A stretch of 64,000 nt of DNA from Amycolatopsis lexingtonensis (GCF_014873755.1 NZ_JADBEG010000001.1:7786501-7850500), one strand, 5' to 3'. Numbered from the stretch's first letter, positions 1 to 8,140 are shown. A program made the numbers and translations. The notes: a model not told the origin generated them from the letters alone.

Positions 1-1
1 G

Positions 2-940
2 GCCCAGCAGCTGGGTGACCTGCAGAAACGCGCATCCGACCTGGAGGCCCGAGCGGAGACGGCGGCCCAGGCAGCGGAGGCGGCGCGGGCGAACCCGGAC
101 CTCGCGCTGGCGAACCGGACGTTCCCGGATCAGCAGTCCCTGCGGATAGCGCAGAGGCTGTTGGACAACGCGGGCCGGCAGCTCCAGGCGGCGATCGACG
201 GCTGCCAGAACATCCAGGACGCGGCGAAGCAGCTCCAGCAGGAGCACGGGGAGGCGGCGGGCCGGGTCGCGGAGGCGCTGCGGAAGGCGAAGGAGCTGGC
301 CCCGGACGAGCCGGACCTGCTGGACAAGCTGGAGGACGCGGTCGGCGGAGCGTTTGTCGACTTGTCGACCACGATCGCCGACGGGGTTGATCAGGCTTGG
401 GACTTCGTCCAGGACCACGCGGAGCTGCTGTCGAAGGTCTCGGATGTGGTCGGTGACATCGGCAATGGCCTCGGTGTACTGAGTGACGTCCTCCCGCCGC
501 CTGCCGGTGAAGTCACGAGCCTCGTCGCCGGCTCCCTCGGTGTGGCGGCACTCGGCGGTCACGCTGTCGCGAAGGCGGCTGGAGCCGATGTGGCACCCGA
601 AACTTTGATCTTCGACGTGGCGGGTGCGGTCACTTCGATCGCCGGGTTGAATCCCATGATGCCGGACACCGTGATCAAGGTGGCGACCTACGGCGCGCTG
701 GCCGGTCAGCTGGGGAGCGAAGCCGCGGAGGGCGATGACTTCGAGAGTCCCTGGGACGACTTCAAGAACTACTGGGTGCCCAAGGACTGGGGACAGGTGG
801 CAGTGGCCGGCAGCACGCTGGTCGCCGGACCCGCACCGTGGGCGGCGGTGGCTCTGGGCAACGCGGCCGATGCCGGGGTCCAGGCCGACAACGCACCGGA
901 GCGCCGGCGTGAGCGGGCGGAAGACGAGGTGTGGAACTGA
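2..940 (+). CDS. Putative type VII-secreted protein, 5' end outside the window
   Basis: The frame is open from base 2 to a TGA at 938-940, so the start lies before the window and at least 312 residues are visible. The first half is a long, alanine- and glutamine-rich helical and coiled-coil region with many leucines. A more hydrophobic Gly/Ala/Val-rich second half follows, and the tail is acidic and arginine-rich. This matches the architecture of actinobacterial putative T7SS-secreted proteins, which have helical N-terminal targeting domains and often precede toxin modules. No toxin domain is visible here: the chain simply ends. An internal TTG at 161 could be mistaken for the start, but coding-like residues continue upstream of it. 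The next gene starts on the last base of this stop (TGATG), so they are translationally coupled. The secretion role is inferred from fold and context. Confidence 0.6.
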   Translation, partial: AQQLGDLQKRASDLEARAETAAQAAEAARANPDLALANRTFPDQQSLRIAQRLLDNAGRQLQAAIDGCQNIQDAAKQLQQEHGEAAGRVAEALRKAKELAPDEPDLLDKLEDAVGGAFVDLSTTIADGVDQAWDFVQDHAELLSKVSDVVGDIGNGLGVLSDVLPPPAGEVTSLVAGSLGVAALGGHAVAKAAGADVAPETLIFDVAGAVTSIAGLNPMMPDTVIKVATYGALAGQLGSEAAEGDDFESPWDDFKNYWVPKDWGQVAVAGSTLVAGPAPWAAVALGNAADAGVQADNAPERRRERAEDEVWN

Positions 941-1515
941 TGCCGCTGCAGATCGACCTGCCGCCCGGCTTCGCGGGGATGCCGGTGGGCACCGACGACA
1001 AGAAGAACCGCGGCCACGCCTGGACCATCGCCGAGAACCTGGCCGCCGGTGCCGGGAAGTCCGTCGAGGAGTTCGGCAGCTACCTGATGGCCCTGGTCCC
1101 GACCATGCAGGCCAACGGCATCCGGGTGTTCGGCAAGTTCGCGGTCGGCCCGCGCAAGGGAGACGTCGCGACTCTGACGCTGGGTGTGGCGCAGTGGCCG
1201 GAGACGGCGCCTGGCAGTCGCGACGCCCTGGTCGCGGCGATGGCCGAGCAGTACCGGAGCCGCCACAAACGCGCCGTGGTGCAGCCGGTCCGCCTCCCGA
1301 TCGGCCCGGCGATCGTCGCCATCAGCGGCGGGGAGTACCACCTGCCCGAACAGGACGTACGAACCCAGATCAAGGCGGAGTACCAGATACCCCTGCCGGA
1401 CGGCCGGTCCGTGGTGATCCTGTCGGTGGTTGCCGAGTCGGAGGACGCCTGGCCCGCGGTCGCCGAGGCGACCGCGAAGGTGGCTTGGAGCCTCCGCAGC
1501 GGGGAAACGCCGTGA
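940..1515 (+). CDS. Unknown protein, first copy of a duplicated gene pair (A1)
   Basis: About 191 residues with no recognised domain. The chain is soluble, with no signal peptide, and has alternating strand and helix character ending in a Trp-containing helix (AEATAKVAWSL). ATG at 940 overlaps the upstream TGA by one base; a GTG at 931 is an alternative start with a purine-rich stretch (GGAAG, 919-923) before it. The segment from the RKGDVATLTLG motif to the C-terminus recurs almost unchanged in the gene at 1838-2305. It is flanked by a type VII-type secreted protein and an ESX-type YbaB protein, so a secretion-accessory or chaperone role is possible. The strand-rich C-terminal half could have a Mog1/PsbP-like fold, but that is a guess. 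The function is unknown. Confidence 0.6.
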   Translation: MPLQIDLPPGFAGMPVGTDDKKNRGHAWTIAENLAAGAGKSVEEFGSYLMALVPTMQANGIRVFGKFAVGPRKGDVATLTLGVAQWPETAPGSRDALVAAMAEQYRSRHKRAVVQPVRLPIGPAIVAISGGEYHLPEQDVRTQIKAEYQIPLPDGRSVVILSVVAESEDAWPAVAEATAKVAWSLRSGETP

Positions 1516-1850
1516 TCAGCACGGTGGCCGCCGGTTCGGGTGATGACCCGGCGCGGGTGATGTTCCTGGTGCTGATGGGCTTGGTGATCGTCGGTGGTCT
1601 GACGTTGACCGTCGTCCGCACGATGCGGTCGAGGAAGCCGCGAGAGACGCAGATCGCGCGCTTGGTCGCGGAGCTGGACGGCCGGAGCCGCGTGTACCTC
1701 CGGATGATGGAGGTCGGCCTGGATCACCGGGATCTGCTGCAGGTGGCGCAGAGCCGCGGCTACAGCCTGATCGTGCACCAGGTCGGCAAGTACTACGAGT
1801 TCGTCTACACACCGCAGCAGCCGGGGAGGTCGGTGCCGTGGGCGATCTGA
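1512..1850 (+). CDS. Small single-pass membrane protein, first copy of a duplicated pair (B1)
   Basis: 112 residues from GTG at 1512, which overlaps the preceding stop by four bases (GTGA). One hydrophobic segment at about residues 14-34 is followed by a basic stretch (MRSRKPRE) and a cytoplasmic-type globular tail of about 70 residues. The tail ends with GKYYEFVYTP and then PWAI. This N-out, basic-in layout suggests a membrane anchor with a cytosolic domain. The paralogue at 2302-2658 keeps the same layout and the same closing motif. No family is recognised. Tight coupling to the preceding gene in both copies implies that the two products work together. Confidence 0.6.
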   Translation: MISTVAAGSGDDPARVMFLVLMGLVIVGGLTLTVVRTMRSRKPRETQIARLVAELDGRSRVYLRMMEVGLDHRDLLQVAQSRGYSLIVHQVGKYYEFVYTPQQPGRSVPWAI

Positions 1851-2305
1851 ACCTCGCGGGGTCCAAGTTCAACGGCAGTGACGCCGAGTACTTCGGGACA
1901 CTCGCCGTCGTCGGGGGGATCGTCCTGGTGGTCCTCGCCCGAAAGGGTGATGTCGCGACCCTGACGCTGGGCGTGGTCCAGTGGCCGGAGACCTCGCCGG
2001 GCAACCGGGACGCCGTCGTCGCGGCGATGGCCGCGGAGTACCGCACGCGCCACCCGCGGTCAGCCGTTCAACCGGTGCGGCTGCCGATCGGCCCGGCGCT
2101 CGTGGCGTTCAGCGGCGGCGAGTTCCACCTGCCCGAGCACGACGTGCGCACCCAGATCAAGGCGGAGTACCAGATCCCGCTGCCGGACGGCCGGTACGTG
2201 GTGATCCTTTCGGTGGTCGCCGAGTCGGAGGACGCCTGGCCCGCCGTGGCCGAAGCCACGGCAAAGGTCGCTTGGAGCCTCCGCAGCGAGCAGGAGAACG
2301 GATGA
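1838..2305 (+). CDS. Unknown protein, second copy of the pair with a replaced N-terminus (A2)
   Basis: 155 residues from GTG at 1838, which lies inside the end of the previous gene in another frame. Residues from about 36 onward (RKGDVATLTLG and beyond) are nearly identical to the gene at 940-1515. The first 35 residues are different: a short polar start (MGDLNLAG) and then one hydrophobic segment (TLAVVGGIVLVVLA). The protein therefore looks like a membrane-anchored chimera made when the gene pair duplicated, with about the first 75 residues of the parent lost. It overlaps the next start by four bases (ATGA). Confidence 0.55.
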   Translation: MGDLNLAGSKFNGSDAEYFGTLAVVGGIVLVVLARKGDVATLTLGVVQWPETSPGNRDAVVAAMAAEYRTRHPRSAVQPVRLPIGPALVAFSGGEFHLPEHDVRTQIKAEYQIPLPDGRYVVILSVVAESEDAWPAVAEATAKVAWSLRSEQENG

Positions 2306-2658
2306 CGGGCGTGGTGGCTGCCGCGGCGACGGACTCTCCGACTTCTCCAGCGGCTTACGTACTCGGCTTCATCGTGCTCGGCGGGCTCTTGGCCGTAGGC
2401 GTCACCGTCAACGTCATCCGGTTCAGGAAATCCCGGAAACCCCGGGAACACCAGATGGCACTCTTGGCCGCACAACTCGACGGCCGTCGACAGGTCTATG
2501 TCCGGTTCGACGAAATCGGCTTGGCCCAGGAGGATCTCCTTCGTGTGGGGTACAGCCGGGGGTACGGTCTGATCGAGCACAAGGTCGGTAAGTACTACGA
2601 GTTCGTCTACGCGCCGAACCAGGCTCAGCCGGGGAGGCCGGGGCCGTGGGCGATCTGA
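2302..2658 (+). CDS. Small single-pass membrane protein, second copy (B2)
   Basis: 118 residues from ATG at 2302, overlapping the preceding TGA. It is a paralogue of the 1512-1850 product. One transmembrane segment at about residues 18-36 is followed by a basic RKSRKPRE stretch and a globular tail with GKYYEFVYAP and a terminal PWAI. The N-terminus is slightly longer than in the first copy. Sequence conservation is strongest in the tail, which suggests that the cytosolic part is the functional interface. No known family is recognised. Confidence 0.6.
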   Translation: MTGVVAAAATDSPTSPAAYVLGFIVLGGLLAVGVTVNVIRFRKSRKPREHQMALLAAQLDGRRQVYVRFDEIGLAQEDLLRVGYSRGYGLIEHKVGKYYEFVYAPNQAQPGRPGPWAI

Positions 2659-2726
2659 CTCTCGAGGCACGGTCGAAGGCCGGGGCGCGCACAGTCGCAC
2701 GACGTCAGCCGGGGCAGGTGGCATGA
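2646..2726 (+). pseudogene. Possible remnant start of a third copy of the duplicated gene
   Basis: A GTG at 2646 begins MGDLTLEAR, matching the MGDLNLAG start of the gene at 1838 and sitting at the same place inside the end of the upstream gene. The frame then diverges and stops after about 26 residues at 2726, overlapping the ATG of the next gene (ATGA). It may be the leftover edge of a further repeat unit, or the original short gene from which the 1838 N-terminus was taken. It could also be chance carry-over of the shared PWAI-coding sequence. Confidence 0.3.
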
Positions 2727-3091
2727 GCGACAATCCGCAACTCATCGAGGAAATGCGCTGGCAGCTCAAGCAGATCGAAGACCGCAAAGCCGAGAACCAG
2801 CGCATCCTCGCAGGCATCGCCGGGAGTGACCACACCACCGTCGTATCGCCGGATCGCACCGTCACCGTCGTCGCCGGGACGGGCGGCGTCGTCAGCGAAG
2901 TCCGGGTCGCCCCCGAAGCCATGCGCTACGACGCCGGCACGCTCAGCCGGACCATCACCACCGCCATTCGGGAAGCCGTGGCCGCCGGGCGGCCGCTGAC
3001 CCTGCAAGACGCGCCACAGCCCGCACAAAAGCCGCGCAGGCCGGCACCCACCGACGAGGAAGAGCCCTACGACACCGTTTTCGACGTCTGA
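2723..3091 (+). CDS. YbaB/EbfC-like protein of the ESX-associated type
   Basis: 122 residues from ATG at 2723, coupled by an ATGA overlap to the short frame before it. It has an N-terminal coiled coil (residues about 5-30), then the strand-rich YbaB core (VSPDRTVTVVAG, VSEVRVAPEAM), a helix, and a disordered acidic tail ending VFDV. YbaB family proteins form dimers and bind DNA. Diverged members with acidic tails are common beside type VII and WXG100 genes in actinobacteria, where their role is not settled. The canonical nucleoid YbaB of this chromosome is the separate gene at 39964. The gene is convergent with the FtsK operon. Confidence 0.7.
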   Translation: MSDNPQLIEEMRWQLKQIEDRKAENQRILAGIAGSDHTTVVSPDRTVTVVAGTGGVVSEVRVAPEAMRYDAGTLSRTITTAIREAVAAGRPLTLQDAPQPAQKPRRPAPTDEEEPYDTVFDV

Positions 3092-3097
3092 GATCGG

Positions 3098-3499
3098 CTA
3101 AGCAGGTGGCTCTTCCCGCTTCGGCGCCGCCCGCTTGGCCCGCCAGCCCAACCCGAGCACCGCCTGCACCAGCTCCTGGTAGCTCGGCTTGACCTCCTCG
3201 AGGTACCGCTCCAAGTACGCCGGACGCGCCGTCATGACCGGGCGGGGTTCGTCGCCCGGGTCCAGCCACAGCAGGCCCTGGATGTTGTGCAGCGCCATCT
3301 TCCACCAGCGCGTCGCGCGCTCGGCGGCCCGCTGTTCGCGGTCTACAGCCACCTCGATCGCACCCTTGGCTTCTTCGATCTCCGCTTCCAGGGTCTCGGC
3401 GCGCTGCAGCTCCCACTCGCGGAGGTTCTCCGCCGAGCCGCGGGACAGGGCGATGATCTCCTTGTACCGCATGGCCGCGGTGGCACCGTCGTCGGTCAT
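3098..3499 (-). CDS. Helical protein closing the FtsK operon
   Basis: 133 residues from ATG at 3499, overlapping the FtsK stop by four bases (ATGA), so it is translationally coupled. The middle is strongly helical and charged (EAEIEEAKGAIEVAVDRE), a probable coiled coil at about residues 30-60. After it come a Trp-rich segment and a basic, proline-containing C-terminus. There is no signal peptide or membrane segment. No family is recognised. The coupling suggests it is a partner of the ATPase, for example an adaptor or substrate-recognition subunit. Confidence 0.6.
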   Translation of the reverse strand: MTDDGATAAMRYKEIIALSRGSAENLREWELQRAETLEAEIEEAKGAIEVAVDREQRAAERATRWWKMALHNIQGLLWLDPGDEPRPVMTARPAYLERYLEEVKPSYQELVQAVLGLGWRAKRAAPKREEPPA

Positions 3500-6225
3500 T
3501 GCGCGTTCTCCGGACGCTGGAACGGGATGATCACTTCGGGGGCGCCGTGGGTCGTGCGGTCGAAGAACAACGCGCGGCCCGGGCGTGGTGACCAGTGCAC
3601 GACCTGTCCCGCCGCGAACGGCGACAGTTCGTTGCCCTGGACGTCGAGCGCGGCCCACGTGCCGATGTCGTCGGTGCCGCCGAAGCCGAGAGTGTCCTTC
3701 AGCCGGGCGATGCTGCGCCACCAGCCGATCGTGTGGATGCCGTGGCCCGGCCCTTGCTTCAAGATCACGCGCAGGTGGTCCAGGCCGCTCTTCAGCTGGC
3801 CGACCGCCTTCGCTTCCAGGGCCGGCAGCGCCGCGTCCACTCCGTACAGGAGCAGCACTTTCGCGCCACCGGACAGCGAGCCGGTCATCGATTCGAGCAC
3901 GCCGGTCAGGTCCTCCACCAGGGAGGCCGCGTGGCCGTCCTCGCGCAGCCGCTCGGTCAGCTCCCACGCGGCCGGGCCGCACGCCTCGATCGGGCAGCTC
4001 AGCACGAACTCCACTTCGCCGGGTTCGTACTGCCGGGACAGCGAACGCGCCGAGGAGTCCATGATGGACAGTGCCTCCGCGGTGGCCGAGCCGAGCACCG
4101 CGACGTTGCGGCCCGGTGCGCGCGGGAGGTCGACGCCGCACGCCGTCTCGGTCACGTCGATCGATTGGCCGAGCAGGGCGCGCGGCTTCGTGTTCGGCTT
4201 GAGGTCCAGGTACGCCGGGAACTGTTCGAGCACGGGCTGGTGCGCGCCGTCGAACAGGCGGGGGCGCGGGAACCGGCCCGCGTACTCCTCCCACAACCGG
4301 TGCTGGAGCCGGACGAACACGTTCTTGCTGCTCGCGTCCGGCACGTGGGCCAGCTGGTTGCCGTGCGCGACGCCGGAGTCGTGGTTGATCACCGCGTGCC
4401 ACTTCGGGGCCGATACCGCCGCGTTGTTCGTCTCGGCCAGCACGCGCCGCGCCTTCGGCATCGCGATCCGCAGCGTGCACTGCTCGAACACCGCCGGCTT
4501 GCCCCAGAACGCCTCGATCCCGGCGACGTCCTGGCTGGCCAGAACCAGGTGGATGCCCTGCGACCGGCCGCGCCGCGCGATGTCCTCCAGCAGCTGCGTG
4601 GCCGTCGCCGTCACCTGGTCGCGGCCGGCGAACAGGTACTGGAACTCGTCGATCACCGCGACGATCCGCGGCCAGTGCCCGCCGGGGTCGGCTTCGCGGA
4701 GGTCGGCGAGGTTCGTGACCTCGTGCTCCTTCGCGGCCGCGGACCGGCGGCGCAGCTCGTCGGCCAGGAAGCGCAGCAGCGCCAAGCCGAACTCGCGGTC
4801 GGTGTTGACGTTGACGCCGACGAGCCGCGCGTGCGGCAGCCAGCTCGCGTCCTTCCGGCCCGGCGCCAGCCCGGCGAACGAGACGCCTTCCTTGAAGTCC
4901 AGCAGGTACAGCGCCAGCTCGTCCGGGGTGTACCGCGCCGCCAGGCTGCCGAGCAGCGCGTACAGGAAGTTGGTCTTGCCCGAACCGGACGGACCGCCGA
5001 TCAGGACGTGGGGGCTCGCGTCGCCGATCACGACCTCGACGGGCTCGCCTTCGAAGAACCCGACCGGGGCACGCAGTTCTCGCGCGGAGCTTTCGCGGCC
5101 CAGCTCCGTCGGCAGCAGGTCGTCGAACGAGCGCGGGCCGCCCTGCTTGGCGATCAACGCCTTCGCGATCGTGTCGACGGCCCGGATGACCTGCGCGGAG
5201 GGCATCGCGGAATCGAGGTCGACGACCAGGTCGGTGCCGGTCATGCTGCTGATCGCGTGCCGGTCGTCGAGCAGGCTCAGCGTCTCGACCGGCGCGCTCA
5301 CGGCGGTCGGCACGTCGACCATGATCAGGCAGATCCCGGCGGCCAGCGCACCGCTCGCGACGCGCTTGAGGTCGCGGGCGCGTTCGGGTTCGAGGGTTTC
5401 GCCGTTGCCGTACAGCACGACGATGCGGAACGGCTCGCCCCGCTGCTCGGTCTTCTGCCGCATCTCCCGCAGCGACGTGTACCCGGCGGACATGCAGCTC
5501 GCGTGGATCCGGCGGATGTGGCCGGCCAGCTCGTCGAGGAGGTCCTCGAGGCGCCCGGGGTCGTACAGCGACAGCGCGCTGGTGTGGCTGAGCGGGTAGA
5601 GGTCGGGCAGGATCGCGGTCAGCTGCCCGATGTCCCACAGGTGCACGCGCACCGAGCCGGGCTCGAACGTCGAGAGCATGCGGACCAGCAGGTTCTGCAC
5701 GATGCCGTCGATCACCGGCCGCGTCTTGGGCGCCGACGAAATCGCCAGGTGCGACTCGTCGAGCAGCGGGACGGCGACGTCGAACACGCGGGTCGGGTCG
5801 TTGCCGGCGGCCGTCGCGGAGCCGACGCGCCACAGACCGGGCGAGGTGAGGCCGGGGTTGTGCCCGACGGTGCCGAGCCAGTCGCCCGGTGGCAGTCCGG
5901 CCGGGCCGGGCGCGTTGTGCGCGACGAGGTCCCGCAGGGTCGCGGGGCCCTGGCTCCAGTCGGTGTAGAAAGCGCTTCGCACGGTGCCGAGCGCGCCGAA
6001 CACTTCGTGCGCGGCGGGGTGGCGGGACCACTCGCTCTGCTGCTCGGCGCCGGCGTGGTTCATGCCCACCCGGACGATGTCCCGCTCCAGCTCGAGCTTG
6101 GCGAGGTCGGCTTCGGCGGCTTGGCGCGCCCCGGCGGCCGCGCCCAGCACCAGCCCGATCTGATGGCGGACCCGGTCGAGTGCGGTCTCGACGCGGTTGC
6201 GTTGCTCGGCTGACTTGTTGGCCAT
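3496..6225 (-). CDS. FtsK/SpoIIIE-domain ATPase
   Basis: 909 residues from ATG at 6225, with GGGGA as ribosome binding site; a TTG at 6237 is a weaker alternative. The order is: an N-terminal helical region (about 1-70), a domain that reads like a degenerate ATPase module (about 100-330), a canonical FtsK/SpoIIIE motor, and a C-terminal module (about 650-900) with a relic nucleotide fold. The motor has Walker A GPSGSGKT near residue 410 and a Walker B-type VIDEFQYL near 525. No transmembrane segment is visible, unlike FtsK proper and EccC. Hexameric motors of this class move DNA or, in EccC, recognise secreted proteins. It is not chromosomal FtsK: it lacks a gamma domain and the membrane domain. 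It lies between two small helical genes and a coupled helical protein, opposite a type VII-type substrate gene. An EccC-like substrate motor is the favoured inference. Confidence 0.8.
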   Translation of the reverse strand: MANKSAEQRNRVETALDRVRHQIGLVLGAAAGARQAAEADLAKLELERDIVRVGMNHAGAEQQSEWSRHPAAHEVFGALGTVRSAFYTDWSQGPATLRDLVAHNAPGPAGLPPGDWLGTVGHNPGLTSPGLWRVGSATAAGNDPTRVFDVAVPLLDESHLAISSAPKTRPVIDGIVQNLLVRMLSTFEPGSVRVHLWDIGQLTAILPDLYPLSHTSALSLYDPGRLEDLLDELAGHIRRIHASCMSAGYTSLREMRQKTEQRGEPFRIVVLYGNGETLEPERARDLKRVASGALAAGICLIMVDVPTAVSAPVETLSLLDDRHAISSMTGTDLVVDLDSAMPSAQVIRAVDTIAKALIAKQGGPRSFDDLLPTELGRESSARELRAPVGFFEGEPVEVVIGDASPHVLIGGPSGSGKTNFLYALLGSLAARYTPDELALYLLDFKEGVSFAGLAPGRKDASWLPHARLVGVNVNTDREFGLALLRFLADELRRRSAAAKEHEVTNLADLREADPGGHWPRIVAVIDEFQYLFAGRDQVTATATQLLEDIARRGRSQGIHLVLASQDVAGIEAFWGKPAVFEQCTLRIAMPKARRVLAETNNAAVSAPKWHAVINHDSGVAHGNQLAHVPDASSKNVFVRLQHRLWEEYAGRFPRPRLFDGAHQPVLEQFPAYLDLKPNTKPRALLGQSIDVTETACGVDLPRAPGRNVAVLGSATAEALSIMDSSARSLSRQYEPGEVEFVLSCPIEACGPAAWELTERLREDGHAASLVEDLTGVLESMTGSLSGGAKVLLLYGVDAALPALEAKAVGQLKSGLDHLRVILKQGPGHGIHTIGWWRSIARLKDTLGFGGTDDIGTWAALDVQGNELSPFAAGQVVHWSPRPGRALFFDRTTHGAPEVIIPFQRPENAQ

Positions 6226-6259
6226 CGGCGTCCCCAAGAAAAAGGTGTCCCTAGCAGGA

Positions 6260-6505
6260 TTACAGGCGCGACCGGTATCCGCTCACCAGGTCTTCGGCAG
6301 AAGCCAGGCGGACGAGGAGCTGGTCGAGCCCCTCGCCGGCCTGCGCGTACTGCGAAGGGAGCCAGGGATCGGCCTTGGCCTGGGCGTCCACGAGCGCCTG
6401 CCGGGCTTCCCCGAGCAGGCTCGTGGCCCGCTCGGAGTGGGCGCGCGCATCGGCGAGCCCAGCCACGACCGCGGTCAGCAGCTGGTGGAGTTCGGCGAGC
6501 GTCAT
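6260..6505 (-). CDS. Small helical protein of the FtsK operon (2)
   Basis: 81 residues from ATG at 6505. The chain is almost entirely helical with heptad-like leucines and alanines, a central PWLPSQY break, and a terminal SGYRSRL. It resembles a helix-turn-helix hairpin, as in WXG100 proteins, but has no WxG motif at the turn. It starts four bases after the upstream small gene stops and lies 34 bases before the FtsK start, so one operon is likely. Both small proteins end in a Tyr-x-x-Arg-Leu motif, which hints at a shared recognition tail. The function is unknown. Confidence 0.55.
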   Translation of the reverse strand: MTLAELHQLLTAVVAGLADARAHSERATSLLGEARQALVDAQAKADPWLPSQYAQAGEGLDQLLVRLASAEDLVSGYRSRL

Positions 6506-6509
6506 CCGG

Positions 6510-6770
6510 CTAGAGACGCGCCGAGTAGGAGTCAGCTGAGGAAATGCTTGCTTGGACGGTGCTCTGCAGACCATTGATGCCTTGCAGGGCTTCGGCCAGC
6601 AGTCCGTGTGCCTGACTCACTTCGTGCTGGCTGCTGCCCTGCGTCGCTTGTGCGAGCGACTGCTGGGCTTCTTCGAGAGACTGCGCTGCCTGCTGCAGAG
6701 CGGCGATGCTCGCGGACGCCTTTTCGTTGGCGAGCGCGATGCCAGCGCGGATCTCTTCGACTCCGGCCAT
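6510..6770 (-). CDS. Small helical protein of the FtsK operon (1), possibly DUF6244-like
   Basis: 86 residues from ATG at 6770. Two long helices rich in Ala, Gln and Glu (IAALQQAAQSLEEAQQSL and HGLLAEALQGINGLQ) are separated by a TQGSSQHEV turn. The end is SYSARL, which matches the YxxRL ending of the neighbouring small protein. Residue pattern and length recall the actinobacterial DUF6244 family; that is from memory and not checked. First gene of the four-gene operon. A perfect hairpin at 6889-6916 lies upstream. Confidence 0.55.
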   Translation of the reverse strand: MAGVEEIRAGIALANEKASASIAALQQAAQSLEEAQQSLAQATQGSSQHEVSQAHGLLAEALQGINGLQSTVQASISSADSYSARL

Positions 6771-6888
6771 CGGGCCTCTACTCCTCGAAATCTCTGGTGT
6801 CGTGCGGGACGGATTCCATTGAAACAGATCCAACGACTCAGCGTGATCATCTGACTTTGCCGAGTGATCGCGGGTCCGGAATCAGCAA

Positions 6889-6916
6889 GGCCCCGGACGT
6901 GGGAACGTCCGGGGCC
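6889..6916. terminator. Perfect 12-bp hairpin
   Basis: GGCCCCGGACGT at 6889-6900 pairs fully with 6905-6916 around a GGGA loop. There is no T-run, as is usual for actinobacterial terminators. It lies in the 373-base gap (6771-7143) between the methyltransferase gene and the FtsK operon, both on the minus strand. It most likely ends the methyltransferase transcript before the operon promoter. Apart from this hairpin I see no gene in the gap. Confidence 0.55.
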
Positions 6917-7143
6917 GGGCCGATCACGGTCTGTGCGGGGGTCGTCCCGGCACCAGTACCGCACACTGAAGTCGCTGGCCAGCGCCACCCCAGGTCAGAG
7001 CGGTTTTCGTGCCACTGCTGGCCTTTCTCGACGAGGGGGCGGGCGAGGTGTGGCTGAGACTAGCGCTACAGGAGTAACCCGTTTCGCCCAGCCCTGGTCG
7101 TGACTCGCCGTACCCGCGGAGAAAGCGCAGCGCCGAAGAGGTT

Positions 7144-8025
7144 TCATATTTCGGGCCGCTGAAAATCCCAGACGAGCAGCGCCGGCACGCCCCGCCCGGC
7201 CGCCCGGGCCGCGTCCGGCACGAGGGCGGCGAGGCTCCACGGCCAGACCTCCCACGGCCCGGGCTCGGTCGTCGCGGGCGCGGGATCCTTCGGCGGCGGG
7301 CACGGTTCTTCACAGCGGAGCGCGGTGAGACCGGCCGCCAGCGCGGCCCGCAGATAGTTCCCGACGAGGTGCCGGTGCGAGGCGAGTCGCCCAGGCTGTC
7401 CGCCGGGGCCGCGCAGCGAGGGGATCGAGCCGCGGGCGACGGACTCGGGGTGGACGTCGCAGAGCACGGCGTGCCCGCCCGGCCGCAGCACGCGCGCGAA
7501 CTCCGCGAACACCGGGCCGAGGTCGGCGACGTGGGTCAGCGCGAGGCCGCAGGTGACGAGATCGACGGAGGCGTCGGCGACGGGCAGCGCGGTGAGGTCG
7601 CCGAGCCGGAAGTCCCCGCCGGGCACCCGTTCGCGAGCCCCCGCGAGCATGCCGGGCGAGCTGTCGACGCCGATCACGCGATGCCCGCGCCGCGTGAGGA
7701 TGTGTGAGTAGCGGCCGGTCCCGCAGGCCGCGTCGAGGGCGTCGCCGGGTGGCAGCGTCCCGATGAATTCTTCGAGGAGTGGCTCATCGAGGGCGAACGC
7801 GGCGTTCGCGGGGTCGTCGTAGGTGCCGGCCCAGAGGTCGTAGCCGGTCACGCTGTCGAGCCGCTCGACGGCCACGCCGTCGGCGAGGGATTCGTCGTCG
7901 AGGAGCCGGCGGACCTCGGCGATGCGGGCTTCGGTGAACTCGCGGTCGAACTCGCCGGTGAAGCCGCGCAGCAGCGCGAGGCCTTCGATGCCGAGCAGGT
8001 AGGCCAGCGGGTGTTCGTAGCTCAC
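7144..8025 (-). CDS. Class I SAM-dependent methyltransferase
   Basis: 293 residues from GTG at 8025; the frame continues upstream into the tRNA, so a longer start is excluded. The N-terminal ~110 residues are helical. The Rossmann fold follows, with motif I LDAACGTGRYS, an acidic strand-2 end (VIGVDSSPGM), motif III-like VDLVTCGLALTHV and VLRPGGHAVLCDVH. This is the Methyltransf_11 / UbiE-like pattern for transfer of methyl groups to small molecules. The substrate cannot be read from sequence. No cofactor or pathway gene sits nearby, so it appears to be a stand-alone enzyme. Confidence 0.75.
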   Translation of the reverse strand: MSYEHPLAYLLGIEGLALLRGFTGEFDREFTEARIAEVRRLLDDESLADGVAVERLDSVTGYDLWAGTYDDPANAAFALDEPLLEEFIGTLPPGDALDAACGTGRYSHILTRRGHRVIGVDSSPGMLAGARERVPGGDFRLGDLTALPVADASVDLVTCGLALTHVADLGPVFAEFARVLRPGGHAVLCDVHPESVARGSIPSLRGPGGQPGRLASHRHLVGNYLRAALAAGLTALRCEEPCPPPKDPAPATTEPGPWEVWPWSLAALVPDAARAAGRGVPALLVWDFQRPEI

Positions 8026-8140
8026 GCGAGGGACGTTAGGGGCGCCGATCCGGTGCAGGCCAGCAGTTTTTGGCAGCACAGTCGGCCCCGATACGACGAA
8101 ACGCCGGGCGCGCGGCCCGGCGTTTCGCCTGATCAAACGG

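Noticed and set aside
1157..2305. Insertion sequence causing the duplication at the left end
   Set aside because: No transposase frame or terminal inverted repeats are seen. The units overlap coding sequence directly, which fits unequal crossover.
3287..5599. Plus-strand 770-residue open frame
   Set aside because: It is a shadow of the FtsK-type ATPase gene on the minus strand. It lacks domains and has the residue bias of reverse-strand GC-rich coding DNA.
3098..6031. Minus-strand 977-residue frame as one long protein
   Set aside because: Only its last 133 residues, from ATG at 3499, look like a real gene. The earlier part is Arg/Ala/Pro-rich and runs out of frame over the ATPase gene.
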